Assembly (NCBI GenBank): GCA_044349305.1
Contig: JBIKRF010000001.1
Span: forward strand, 27,741-91,740
Length of the DNA: 64,000 bases
From: CAIZGX01 sp044349305
GTDB lineage: Bacteria; Bacteroidota; Bacteroidia; Flavobacteriales_D; Sanyastnellaceae
Direction of reading: 5' to 3'
Made by a program: the position numbers and the translations under genes. Shown one piece after another: positions 43,948-52,430 of the stretch; positions within the stretch are counted from its first letter, which is position 1, and each line of letters opens with the position of its first letter. The notes below the pieces were generated by a model that was given only the letters and a program-made list of their open reading frames with translations, did no database searches and had not been told where the DNA came from.

Positions 43948-45843
43948 TTATTCAACAACAACCTTTTCCGTCTGCAACAATTTCCCGTCGAGTTCAATTT
44001 GCAGAAAATAAATTCCCTCTGGCAAATTAGTCGTGTCGAATGAGAAGTTCTTTTGTCCGTTAGATGTGTTTTTATCAATTAGTAGTTTAACTGTTTGGCC
44101 TGCAGAAGAAATTAAATTCAATTTTAAATTACCGCTATTTCTGCAGAAGAACTCAATTGTGAATTTCGAATTTGTTGGATTCGGATACACCAATACATCT
44201 TTTTCCAAAGACATGTCTTCAACAGCCGTGTTTCCTGTTGTATTGATTTGAGCAATCCAAGTATCCCATTCGTGATTGTTATTCGCGAACATCCCATTCA
44301 TCCAAAGAACAGGAACGGGTGAATTATGTAAACGAGTAATTCCGGTGTAATCTCCCCAACGGCAAACGTTGTTTGCATTTGGCATATCATTGTTATAGCT
44401 AATCCCTGATTTTACCAAGATTGAGCTCACCCATGTCATACCGCTATTGCAGCTTACGGCTCTTATTTGTGGTTTAATAGAAGAACCTGTTCTTAAAAAT
44501 CCAATTACAACAGTGTTGTCGGCGGTAGAAGTTGCAAACGATGCCACACTAGGATATGAGTATTCGTATCCGCCTGCACCATAGGTTGAGTTTTGCAATG
44601 ACCAGCCATTCAAATCGAGGCGATTGTAATTAATGCCGTTGTAACCACTGCCGAAATCAGAATGAAAAACAAAATGGATAACACCATTCAAATAAAAACC
44701 CGAAAGTGCTCTACAATCACCATTATCCAATTTGGATGTTGTTCCTTGTTGTAGGCCAGGAGCTGCAACTGAATAAGGACTGCAATTAAATTCGTAACCA
44801 TTTATCGTTTCACTTGTTGATGACATATCTCCAGTTAAATCATACAGCCACACCCTATTGTCGCCTGCAGAGCTTGTAGCTACTAAATAACAACCCGGTC
44901 CATAATTTCCTTGGTGGCCATATGATACAGGCAGTAAAGTAAATGGTGTTCCTGTTAACGAATTACCTGACCATACTTGTGAGTTAATTGTGCCGCCAAC
45001 AAAGCCATTGTTTTTCTCTATTTGAAAAATGGCAGATTGATTAAACACATCACTATTGTTAAATAAATTTCCAGTTATGTAGACCTCGTTATTAGATACC
45101 GCCATTTTCGGATAATCGAACCAATTATTTTCAGAAAATGGATCACCAGATAATTTGTAATTATACCAACCGTCCAAAGGGTTATTAGTGGTTGAAAAAC
45201 AAATAAGTAAATTCGAATTATAAGATTCTCCTGTGCATTCTTGAGCGAAGAAAATAAACTTATTTACTCCGCTATCGAAGATTACTACGGGATCACAAAC
45301 CACACTTATGGTTGGGTCATTAAAGAATACATCGATTGTGTTAGAATACAATAACTGACCTGAAGTGGAGTACATTTCAATCAATGTGTTTGATACACTT
45401 ACGAGCACTCCGTTGTTTGATACGGCAATTGAATTATCTGCAGGCGAACTTCCGTTGTTTAAGTTCCCAATGAAATTTGGACCTAGCTGAGGGTTGAACA
45501 TTACCTTTTCGGTTTCTTCAGGTAACGTTGAATAACCTTTTCTTTCAAATTCTTCCTTTAAGAGAGCTTTTTCGTTTCTTATTTTGTCGAGTTGATCATT
45601 CTCTCTTTCACTGCCATCTTGAGCACGTTGATGTGTGAGTATTGGTTTGTAAACCGAATCGTATTCAAGCTTTCCAGTGAAGGTTGGATTTGAAATTTCA
45701 AATTCAGCTGATTTTACGAATTGAGCAGGTAAAGGTGTTCGAGATGATAGGTCAGCTTTTTTATTTTGGGAAAAAGCCAAACCAGGGCCGCAAATGGCGA
45801 TAAGAACGAATGCAATCCTATTTATGGATTTGAAAATTTTCAT
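43948..45843 (-). CDS. Secreted T9SS-cargo protein
   Basis: A 631-residue secreted protein. Residues 1-25 form a signal peptide ending AFS. The middle has repeated beta strands with Asn, Gly and Ser (NSIAVSNNGVLVSVSNTLIE, then WFDYPKMAVSNNEVYITGN), like a beta-propeller. The last ~80 residues are a type A sorting domain for the type IX system (VLVYPNPTNSKFTIEF, then GIYFLQIELDGKLLQTEKVV). It is exported to the outer surface and the tail is removed. No enzyme motif is seen. It is the last of four envelope genes on this strand. Confidence 0.85.
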   Translation of the reverse strand: MKIFKSINRIAFVLIAICGPGLAFSQNKKADLSSRTPLPAQFVKSAEFEISNPTFTGKLEYDSVYKPILTHQRAQDGSERENDQLDKIRNEKALLKEEFERKGYSTLPEETEKVMFNPQLGPNFIGNLNNGSSPADNSIAVSNNGVLVSVSNTLIEMYSTSGQLLYSNTIDVFFNDPTISVVCDPVVIFDSGVNKFIFFAQECTGESYNSNLLICFSTTNNPLDGWYNYKLSGDPFSENNWFDYPKMAVSNNEVYITGNLFNNSDVFNQSAIFQIEKNNGFVGGTINSQVWSGNSLTGTPFTLLPVSYGHQGNYGPGCYLVATSSAGDNRVWLYDLTGDMSSTSETINGYEFNCSPYSVAAPGLQQGTTSKLDNGDCRALSGFYLNGVIHFVFHSDFGSGYNGINYNRLDLNGWSLQNSTYGAGGYEYSYPSVASFATSTADNTVVIGFLRTGSSIKPQIRAVSCNSGMTWVSSILVKSGISYNNDMPNANNVCRWGDYTGITRLHNSPVPVLWMNGMFANNNHEWDTWIAQINTTGNTAVEDMSLEKDVLVYPNPTNSKFTIEFFCRNSGNLKLNLISSAGQTVKLLIDKNTSNGQKNFSFDTTNLPEGIYFLQIELDGKLLQTEKVVVE

Positions 45844-45861
45844 TGGTAATTTATTAGGAAA

Positions 45862-46293
45862 TCAATAGTTCAGTTGAATTGTATATTTTAACTGTAAAAC
45901 ACCTTGATTCATATTCACGTGTCGGAATTTCTTAAAAACATATTCGGGATTTTCTTTTTGATTGTATTCCTTGTCTGCATTCTTTATTGAAAACGCATTT
46001 GTAGGATGAACAAGTATGTTCACGTCACCTGCATATTCTTTATTGCTAATAGAGGAGAATGCGTAATAGTAAATGTTATCCTGAAATCCGATTGCACTGC
46101 TAACCTCTTTTTTATCTCCTGGCTCAACTTTCCACCAACCTTCAGACCCCCAGTATTTGGATGATGAACCGTCGTAATACATACACAGTGCTACAAATAC
46201 GGGTTCGTTTGTATTGTTTTGAAAATAGATTTGAGCTTTAGCACCCAAAGCCATAATTACAAACGCTACAATCAAGGATAATTTGATTTTCAT
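45862..46293 (-). CDS. DUF1036 exported protein
   Basis: A 143-residue protein with a signal peptide (SLIVAFVIMALGAKA, residues 5-20). The mature part follows DUF1036: IYFQNNTNEPVFVALCMYYD, then SEGWWKVEPGDKKEV. DUF1036 domains are periplasmic or secreted beta-rich domains of unknown function in many bacteria. It lies 18 bp before the T9SS-cargo gene on the same strand and 39 bp after the collagen-like gene. Confidence 0.75.
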   Translation of the reverse strand: MKIKLSLIVAFVIMALGAKAQIYFQNNTNEPVFVALCMYYDGSSSKYWGSEGWWKVEPGDKKEVSSAIGFQDNIYYYAFSSISNKEYAGDVNILVHPTNAFSIKNADKEYNQKENPEYVFKKFRHVNMNQGVLQLKYTIQLNY

Positions 46294-46332
46294 AATTTCT
46301 ATTTTTTTATTTATTCCTTTTTTTAATTGATT

Positions 46333-47817
46333 TTAAAAAACTCTAACAGCACGAACCTTACAAAGAAGCGATTTTCCATTCACTTCAATGTTACCTGCGC
46401 TCATGTGCTTTCGCCAGGCGTTTCCATTGGACGCCTCAGTGCTTGACCAATACCACTCCGGGCTAAAGTTTCCTAATCCAAGTGGGTTTAGATTTGTATA
46501 CATAATATTCATATCATCTTTAGAGGGCATAAACCAGTCATCAAATCCATTTATAACCGCATTCCAGCACATTTTACCAGCAGCTTGTGTGCTTGAACAG
46601 CCATTATTAATATCAACTGTATTTTGATAACCGCCTCCAATAAATGAATATTCTGCTCCGCTAATGTTAACATTGTTACAACCGTAGTCAAAGTATGTAT
46701 AACCATTAGCAAAGCTTAAATCAGTTGAAGCAACTTCCATATATCTCCAAGCTGGTTGATTTAAACCTAAAGAGTACTCACCTTTATCGTAGAAAATGAT
46801 ACCACCTCCAGGACCAATTCCACCAACTTGGTAATTTATAGTCGTAAAGGATATTACGTTACCATATGCTGTTCCAGCCTGGTTTATTGCATATGCCCTT
46901 ACGTAGTATGTAGTGCCGGGCGATAAGTTTGAAATGTTAGAAGTAAATGAGTTTGCGTTTAATATATCTACAGAAAAAGTATTAGACTCAATAGTCAAGT
47001 TTGCACTAGTGCCAATTACAATTCCGACTTGAGATATGTCACCGTTTCCAAAATCAGATATGACACCCCCTGAAATTGCTGATTGAGCATTTATTCCAGT
47101 AACGGGTATAGTGCTAATAGTAGCAAGAGATACTGGGCAACTGCCCCATGTTGGAATACCGTTACACAATATAAGGTTGTCTCCATTTTGTCCAGGAGCC
47201 ACTGCTACCCAAGATGTGCCATTCCAAAATAGCATTTCGCCAGGAGTAGTTCCATTCGGAATTCCTCCAGAAGGTCCTGCCGGCCCCTGAGGTCCGATGG
47301 CACCTTGAGGACCCGCTGGTCCTTGAGGTCCTGTTGCGCCAGTTGTACCGGTTGCACCTTGCGGTCCAGCAGGACCTTGTGGGCCCGCAGGACCTTGAGG
47401 ACCTACTGTGCCTCCGTTAGCAGATGTTTCCGCATATAGTGCATACGGTACACTAAGAAATTGTGTGGCGCCTAAATCGGTGTAATTCCCTCCGCCTTGA
47501 GGATCCATTTCCACATGTAGAAATTTAGTTCCATTACCCCAATCGATATTCAATGGAATGACATTTCCAATCTTCACGTTGAATAGTCCAAATTGATTCG
47601 TAGTAGTTTGATGAATTTCCTGGAACAAATTAGCTCCTGAGAAATCTTCTATAGTCAGCCGCAAAGTGACTAGTTGATTCTGCAACGCATTTCCCTGAGC
47701 GTCGCGTGCAACACCTTGATAAGGGATTTGAAGCGGAGCTTGAGCACTTGCTAAAAGCGTAAGAAAAGATAAGAAAAGGGTAAGAGAAGGGAAGATTAAT
47801 TTGGATCTGATGTTCAT
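46333..47817 (-). CDS. Secreted collagen-like repeat protein
   Basis: A 494-residue secreted protein with a signal peptide. Residues ~25-130 resemble a tail-like carbohydrate or fibre head (IPYQGVARDAQGNALQNQLV), then come about 15 Gly-Pro-Gln or Gly-x-Ala triplets (residues ~138-180) forming a collagen-like rod. A fibronectin III-like stretch and a C-terminal region with YWSSTEASNGNAW and KVRAVRVF (DUF1566-like) follow. Such proteins are surface fibres. It lacks a sorting tail, so export beyond the periplasm is uncertain. It is separated by 1 bp from the T9SS-tail gene upstream. Confidence 0.8.
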   Translation of the reverse strand: MNIRSKLIFPSLTLFLSFLTLLASAQAPLQIPYQGVARDAQGNALQNQLVTLRLTIEDFSGANLFQEIHQTTTNQFGLFNVKIGNVIPLNIDWGNGTKFLHVEMDPQGGGNYTDLGATQFLSVPYALYAETSANGGTVGPQGPAGPQGPAGPQGATGTTGATGPQGPAGPQGAIGPQGPAGPSGGIPNGTTPGEMLFWNGTSWVAVAPGQNGDNLILCNGIPTWGSCPVSLATISTIPVTGINAQSAISGGVISDFGNGDISQVGIVIGTSANLTIESNTFSVDILNANSFTSNISNLSPGTTYYVRAYAINQAGTAYGNVISFTTINYQVGGIGPGGGIIFYDKGEYSLGLNQPAWRYMEVASTDLSFANGYTYFDYGCNNVNISGAEYSFIGGGYQNTVDINNGCSSTQAAGKMCWNAVINGFDDWFMPSKDDMNIMYTNLNPLGLGNFSPEWYWSSTEASNGNAWRKHMSAGNIEVNGKSLLCKVRAVRVF

Positions 47818-47818
47818 C

Positions 47819-48310
47819 TTAGTTGGCTTTGATTAAGGTAATGGTCTTGAATTCTTGTGATGCTGTATTTCTAACTTGTAAATAATAACTTCCGTTGGCA
47901 AATGAACGAACATCAATTCGGTTGGTGTTGTTAAGTAATTGTTTTGAAATGAATTTTCCCGCTAAATCGAATAATGATGCTTCGTAAATACCCGAGCTCG
48001 GCGCGATAATCATAAATTCATCGCGTGTTGGATTCGGATACACAGAAATATTCCACGATGAATTCAATTCTTCCACAGAAATAATTCCATCAACCGGTTG
48101 CAATTGTCCATTGGTTACAATGAATCCGTTCGTTTGGGTAGTAATCATGGATTCCCCAACATTCCAATCGACTACAAGGTTTCCAAACGTGGCAGTTCCG
48201 CCAGTACTGTTGTTGATCGAGGGGGTTATTGATTGTGCTGAAGCTATTATCGTTGAAAAAAGAATAAGAAAAAGCGGGAATAAGAAGAGTTTGGAGCGTT
48301 CTGATTTCAT
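47819..48310 (-). CDS. Small T9SS-tail protein
   Basis: A 163-residue protein. A signal peptide (FLFPLFLILFSTIIASA) is followed by ~55 Ser/Thr/Gly-rich residues and then a type A sorting domain: WNISVYPNPTRDEFMII, GIYEASLFDLAGK, and GSYYLQVRNTASQEFKTI. It is almost only a secretion tail, so it may be a shortened relative of larger surface proteins or a small cargo. It is the first gene of the run ending at 43948 and is divergent from the HTH gene at 48487. Confidence 0.8.
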   Translation of the reverse strand: MKSERSKLFLFPLFLILFSTIIASAQSITPSINNSTGGTATFGNLVVDWNVGESMITTQTNGFIVTNGQLQPVDGIISVEELNSSWNISVYPNPTRDEFMIIAPSSGIYEASLFDLAGKFISKQLLNNTNRIDVRSFANGSYYLQVRNTASQEFKTITLIKAN

Positions 48311-48486
48311 GCTTAACTATAGTTTTACTATAGCAATATTACAAAACTATCAACAAAAACAAATCTCTATTTACCTATTATATTCTCAGCAATTCAAAAT
48401 TTAATTTTCATACAGCTATTGCATAGCTATATTTTCAAATCACTTTCAACTTTTACCTCCGCTCATTTTCAATCTAGATTCGTTTA

Positions 48487-48810
48487 ATGGCGAAGCATTC
48501 AATCGGTCTGGAAATAAAGAAAATAGTGAAGAAGCGCGGATTTACAGTGGAAGAATTAGCTTCAGCTTTGAATGTTTCAAAACCAAATGTTTTCGATATC
48601 TATCGTCGCGAAACCATAGACACTGGTTTGCTCGAACGTCTTTGCAAAGTACTTAACCATAATTTTTTTCAATACTACGCGGACAAGTATCAGACAGATT
48701 ACGATAAATTGCTACTGCAACGGTACCAAGACAAGAACGAATTTCTAAGTGAGCTTCTCAGGGAGAAGGAGGAGGTTTATCAGGTGTTGGTTAATCAGCT
48801 TAAGAAATAA
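48487..48810 (+). CDS. XRE-family HTH protein
   Basis: A 107-residue protein. Residues ~8-60 form an XRE-type HTH (LEIKKIVKKRGFTVEELASA, then LNVSKPNVFDIYRRETI). The C-terminal half is a charged helix that looks like a coiled-coil dimer (DKNEFLSELLREKEEVYQVL). It is divergent from the collagen-like gene run and could regulate it, but this is only positional. Confidence 0.75.
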   Translation: MAKHSIGLEIKKIVKKRGFTVEELASALNVSKPNVFDIYRRETIDTGLLERLCKVLNHNFFQYYADKYQTDYDKLLLQRYQDKNEFLSELLREKEEVYQVLVNQLKK

Positions 48811-48969
48811 TTCCCTTTTTTTTGAATATGCAAATTCATAAAAAATGCATGAATACTGATTGTGTTTTTTTCTTCAAAAGAAAGAATGAAAAGCGAGAAG
48901 AAATTTTGAAATTTTTTCTTCGAAATCTGAAAAATGTGGGCTTTTGGTGGGCTTAATGTAAATTAAAAA

Positions 48970-49002
48970 CCCGTAAGAAGTTCAAAATGAATAACTTACG
49001 GG
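48970..49002 (-). terminator. Intrinsic terminator of tRNA-Ala
   Basis: CCCGTAAG (48970-48977) pairs with CTTACGGG (48995-49002). On the minus strand the stem is followed by TTTTTAATTT, 10 nt after the tRNA 3' end. It is a good rho-independent terminator for the tRNA. Confidence 0.7.
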
Positions 49003-49011
49003 AATTTTAAG

Positions 49012-49085
<74 letters not shown>

Positions 49086-49109
49086 TTTTTTGCAAATATA
49101 GGCACTAAT

Positions 49110-49186
49110 GTGCGAAGCACTAATGTCTTCGACGAATGTTCTTTGAACGAATGCCTGCGGCGAATGTCTTCGACTGGACTAGTCCA
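49110..49186. repeat. String of five mini-hairpins plus a 12-bp palindrome
   Basis: GTGCgaaGCAC (49110-49120), GTCttcGAC (49125), GTTCtttGAAC (49138), GCCtgcGGC (49153) and GTCttcGAC (49166-49174) follow each other with 4-nt taat/gaat spacers. TGGACTAGTCCA closes the run at 49175-49186. Each unit has a 3-nt loop. Read on one strand or the other, most loops are GNA with a C-G closing pair. Confidence 0.75.
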
Positions 49187-49192
49187 CAAATT

Positions 49193-49430
49193 AGTTCTCA
49201 CAACATAGTTCCCACAACAAAGTTCCAACAACGCAGTTCCCACAACATCGTTCCAACAACGCAGTTCCCACAACTTCGTTCCAACAACGCAGTTCTCACA
49301 ACGCAGTTCTCACAACGCAGTTCCAACAACATCGTTCCCACAACATCGTTCCCACAACGCAGTTCTCACAACGCAGTTCCAACAACGCAGTTCCCACAAC
49401 GTAGTTCAAACAACGCAGTTCCCACAACGA
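49193..49430. repeat. 14-bp tandem array, 17 copies
   Basis: Seventeen full 14-bp units (consensus AGTTCCCACAACGC), with a partial unit after. Every unit boundary forms AAC-nnn-GTT, with constant 3-bp arms and a varying triplet between: GCA in nine units, ATC in three, and ATA, AAA, TTC, GTA and GAA once each. The array fills the space between tRNA-Ala and feoA. It is not a CRISPR because there are no spacers and the unit is short. Confidence 0.9.
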
Positions 49431-49488
49431 AGTTCAAATACCACTTTTAAGGTATAGCCCTTCCTAACCGATAAAGTAAATTTGTAAG

Positions 49489-49716
49489 GTGAAGAAGACA
49501 CTGGCGCAATACCTACCCGGACAATACGCACAAATTGTGAGTGTGGCCGAACATGCCATGGGAGCGAAACTCATTGAGATGGGTTTTTATCCAGGAAAGC
49601 GCGTGCAAGTGCTCTTCAGAGCCCCTTTCCGCGGACCATTTGCAATTGATGCCGGAGGCGCCGTACTTTCGCTGCGCGAAGACGAGGCCTCGCTCATAGA
49701 GACCATCGATTGCTAA
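49489..49716 (+). CDS. feoA: FeoA iron-transport accessory protein
   Basis: A 75-residue SH3-like FeoA protein starting at GTG (49489): EHAMGAKLIEMGFYPGKRV, then FAIDAGGAVLSLREDEA. FeoA works with FeoB in ferrous iron uptake at the inner membrane. The gene is 6 bp before feoB. The box TAAATTTG at 49477-49484 matches a -7 element only 5 bp before this GTG, which would make the mRNA nearly leaderless unless another start is used. Fur sites are not visible. Confidence 0.88.
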   Translation: MKKTLAQYLPGQYAQIVSVAEHAMGAKLIEMGFYPGKRVQVLFRAPFRGPFAIDAGGAVLSLREDEASLIETIDC

Positions 49717-49722
49717 GAAAAC

Positions 49723-51615
49723 ATGTGTACCAAAATTGCCCTAGTCGGCAGCCCGAATACAGCTAAGACCTCGTTGTTCAACCTGCTTACAGGCATGAAT
49801 CAGCAAGTGGGAAACTTCCCCGGAGTGACCGTGGAAAAACATTGGGGGAAATTTAATCTGCCCGATGGAAGAGTGGCTGAACTGCTCGATCTTCCCGGTG
49901 CATACAGCCTGAACGCATACTCCGAAGAAGAAAAAATTGTTTCGGAAATTCTTCATAATAAAAAACACGCTGATTTTCCGGAACTGGTTGTCGTGACGGT
50001 AGACGTCACCAACCTTGAACGGAACCTGGTTATTCTTACACAAATCAGCGACCTTGATATTCCTGTGATTGGTGTGCTCACCATGAACGACATGCTCATT
50101 GGCAAGTCAGTTAATCCAGAAGAACTCACCAACGCCTTCAATCAAATTCCGTTTTTGAAAATCAACGGAAGAACAGGCGAGGGGAAGCAAGCGCTGATCG
50201 ATTTCATTTCAGCATGCAACATTCAACCCGTTGAGAAATTTATTTCCTTCCCATTAAAAGAAAATCTGAACATCGCAGAAGCCAGAAGAGACGCGGAAAG
50301 CAGAAAAACGTCAATTGTAAACCGATTGAAAGAGGTTCCCTCGTTTGTTGGAGTAACGCGACATTCATTCACCACGAAAGTTGATAAGCTATTGGTGCAT
50401 CCAATTTTAGGATACGCCTTTTTCGGAATAGTGTTGTTCCTCATTTTTCAATTCATGTTCAGCATCTCTGCTATTCCCATGGATTGGATCGACAGCATCT
50501 TTTTAAATTTCAGTCAGTTTTTACAAGGCCAACTTCCAGACGGAATTTTCACCGATCTGTTGACTCAAGGCATAGTGCCTGGCGTTGGAGGAGTATTGGT
50601 TTTCGTTCCACAAATTGCCATCCTCTTTTTCTTCATTGGTGTGCTCGAAGAAACCGGTTACATGACCCGCGTGGTCTTCATCATGGATCGATTGGTTCGT
50701 CCATTTGGATTAAACGGACGAAGCGTAGTGCCTTTGGTATCGAGCGCGGCATGCGCCATTCCGGCCATTCTTTCAACGCGTGTAATCGGTAATCCGAAAG
50801 AGCGTCTCATTACCATTTTGGTTTCTCCGCTAATCAGCTGTTCAGCGCGCATTCCCGTTTTCGTGTTGCTCATCTATTTGGTAATTCCGAACACGTACAT
50901 ATACGGATTTATAGGTCTTCAAGGAACAGTTCTTTTTGCGATGTACGCCTTGGGTGTTATAGGCGCTTTGCTAGTAGCCATGGTCATGAACAAATTCATT
51001 CGCTCGAAAGAGAAGAGTTTTTTATTGCTTGAATTACCTGAATACCGCTGGCCACGTTGGAAGAATATTCTGCTTCACCTGAAGGAAAAAGTTCAAGCGT
51101 TTGTATTCGATGCGGGGAAAATTATTTTGGCTATATCAGTTGTCCTGTGGGCATTTGCGGCCTTCCCGAAAATAAATGAAGAGCAAGTTGCTCAAGGTAA
51201 AACACAAATCGAAGAATCGTATTTGGGTCAAGCGGGAAAAACAATTGCTCCGGTTTTCGCACCGTTAGGATACGACTGGAAGATGACCGTTTCCTTGCTG
51301 ACTTCTTTCGCAGCGCGCGAAGTTTTTGTTGGAACAATGGCTACTTTATATAGCGCTGGAGAAAACTATGAGGAAGACGAATCGCTCCTTCAACGCATGC
51401 GCGAGGACATTAACCTTCAAACAGGAAAGCCCGCGTATTCGCTTGCATCAGGACTTTCTCTCATGGTCTTCTACGTTTTTGCAATGCAATGCATGGCCAC
51501 CTTCGCTGCGGTGAAACGCGAAACCAAATCGTGGAAATGGCCTCTCATTCAAATGGGCTATATGGGTTTCATGGCCTACACACTTGCGCTGCTCACCTTC
51601 CATTTATTTAATTAA
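49723..51615 (+). CDS. feoB: FeoB ferrous iron transporter with altered G motifs
   Basis: A 630-residue FeoB. The N-terminal G domain has GSPNTAKTS at about residues 9-17, where the usual P-loop is GNPNSGKT: the invariant Gly before Lys is Ala. G3 DLPGAY is normal. The G4 position reads LTMNDM, with Thr replacing the first Asn of NxxD. GTP binding may therefore be weak. The membrane part has Gate motifs and about ten hydrophobic segments. FeoB imports Fe2+ across the inner membrane. feoA is 6 bp upstream and a small FeoB-associated gene starts inside the stop. Confidence 0.92.
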   Translation: MCTKIALVGSPNTAKTSLFNLLTGMNQQVGNFPGVTVEKHWGKFNLPDGRVAELLDLPGAYSLNAYSEEEKIVSEILHNKKHADFPELVVVTVDVTNLERNLVILTQISDLDIPVIGVLTMNDMLIGKSVNPEELTNAFNQIPFLKINGRTGEGKQALIDFISACNIQPVEKFISFPLKENLNIAEARRDAESRKTSIVNRLKEVPSFVGVTRHSFTTKVDKLLVHPILGYAFFGIVLFLIFQFMFSISAIPMDWIDSIFLNFSQFLQGQLPDGIFTDLLTQGIVPGVGGVLVFVPQIAILFFFIGVLEETGYMTRVVFIMDRLVRPFGLNGRSVVPLVSSAACAIPAILSTRVIGNPKERLITILVSPLISCSARIPVFVLLIYLVIPNTYIYGFIGLQGTVLFAMYALGVIGALLVAMVMNKFIRSKEKSFLLLELPEYRWPRWKNILLHLKEKVQAFVFDAGKIILAISVVLWAFAAFPKINEEQVAQGKTQIEESYLGQAGKTIAPVFAPLGYDWKMTVSLLTSFAAREVFVGTMATLYSAGENYEEDESLLQRMREDINLQTGKPAYSLASGLSLMVFYVFAMQCMATFAAVKRETKSWKWPLIQMGYMGFMAYTLALLTFHLFN

Positions 51616-51728
51616 TGCAAATTGCACTGACGATAGTAATTCTTATGCTCGCAATTTATTACGTTGTGAAACGATTGTTTTTTAAGAAGAAGGAGTCTTG
51701 TGAAACCTGCGACATGTCGGGTAAGTAG
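51615..51728 (+). CDS. FeoB-associated Cys-rich membrane protein
   Basis: A 37-residue protein that begins within the feoB stop (TAATG). One membrane helix (IALTIVILMLAIYYVV) is followed by Lys-Arg residues and SCETCDMSGK, with CxxC. This is the pattern of the small Cys-rich membrane proteins that accompany FeoB in many Bacteroidota and Firmicutes. The Cys pair may bind iron or sense redox. Translation is coupled to feoB. Confidence 0.75.
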   Translation: MQIALTIVILMLAIYYVVKRLFFKKKESCETCDMSGK

Positions 51729-51800
51729 AAAGTTTCTGCTTCGAGAGTTTTTTCTAGAATTGTTTCAATCTATATTTGAAATCTAAACTTTTACTGAATC

Positions 51801-52430
51801 ATGAAATCATCTATTGTCGCTAAGGGACTTCTTATTTTAGGATTGTCGTTACAAGTTATTCTTCTTTCTAGTTGCGCAAATTCAGGCAACGATGATTTAA
51901 AAGCCAAAGAGCTCGAACTGAAAGAGCGAGAGCTTAAATTAAAAGAGCAAGAATTGAATGGTGGTGCTCCTGCAACTCCGGGTCAGTCATCTCCTGCGGG
52001 TGCTGCAACGAATGTGTTTACTCCGAATGCTACCGTAAAAGGAAACTCTGTTATTTTGAGAGGTGACCACAGTACAACAGCGAACAAGGTGACTTCTATG
52101 AAGAAGGGAGACGGTTTAGTTATCTTAGATGAGTTTATTCCGGACGGAAATTATGGGGAAGCTATCTTAACTCAAAAGACAGATTTCTTCAGCGATTACA
52201 ATGGAGTATTCGTTTTCTCTTTGCCTCGCGGTAAGGCCGTAATGGTTGAAGGTCGTTCAGACGGATATCGTTATGATATTTCTTACCAAGATGCTAAATC
52301 GAAATCGAGAGGCTATGCTAAAATCACTCCGGATTTGTTAGAGTTTATTTCTGGAAAGACTTGGTACCACGTTCGTCTAGCAGATGGTACTACCGGATGG
52401 GTATTTAGCGAGTTTGTTGAGAAAATGTAA
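51801..52430 (+). CDS. Lipoprotein with SH3-like domains
   Basis: A 209-residue lipoprotein. A signal peptide ends in LLSSC (lipobox) near residue 25. A coiled-coil stretch follows (KAKELELKERELKLKEQELN), then a Pro/Ala/Gly linker and two SH3b-like halves (ATVKGNSVILRGDHS near 75, ending TGWVFSEFVEKM). It may bind cell-wall peptides. It overlaps the VanY-like gene by one base (TAATG), so the pair is an operon for cell-wall work in the periplasm. Confidence 0.8.
   Translation: MKSSIVAKGLLILGLSLQVILLSSCANSGNDDLKAKELELKERELKLKEQELNGGAPATPGQSSPAGAATNVFTPNATVKGNSVILRGDHSTTANKVTSMKKGDGLVILDEFIPDGNYGEAILTQKTDFFSDYNGVFVFSLPRGKAVMVEGRSDGYRYDISYQDAKSKSRGYAKITPDLLEFISGKTWYHVRLADGTTGWVFSEFVEKM

Noticed and set aside
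49193..49430. CRISPR array
   Set aside because: The period is 14 bp with no unique spacers and no cas genes in the window.
49136..49450. 104-residue protein encoded by the tandem array
   Set aside because: The frame is open only because of the 14-bp repeat; its sequence is a repeat of Gln, Asn, Thr and Pro with no gene context.
51326..51514. 62-residue plus-strand frame
   Set aside because: Shadow within feoB.
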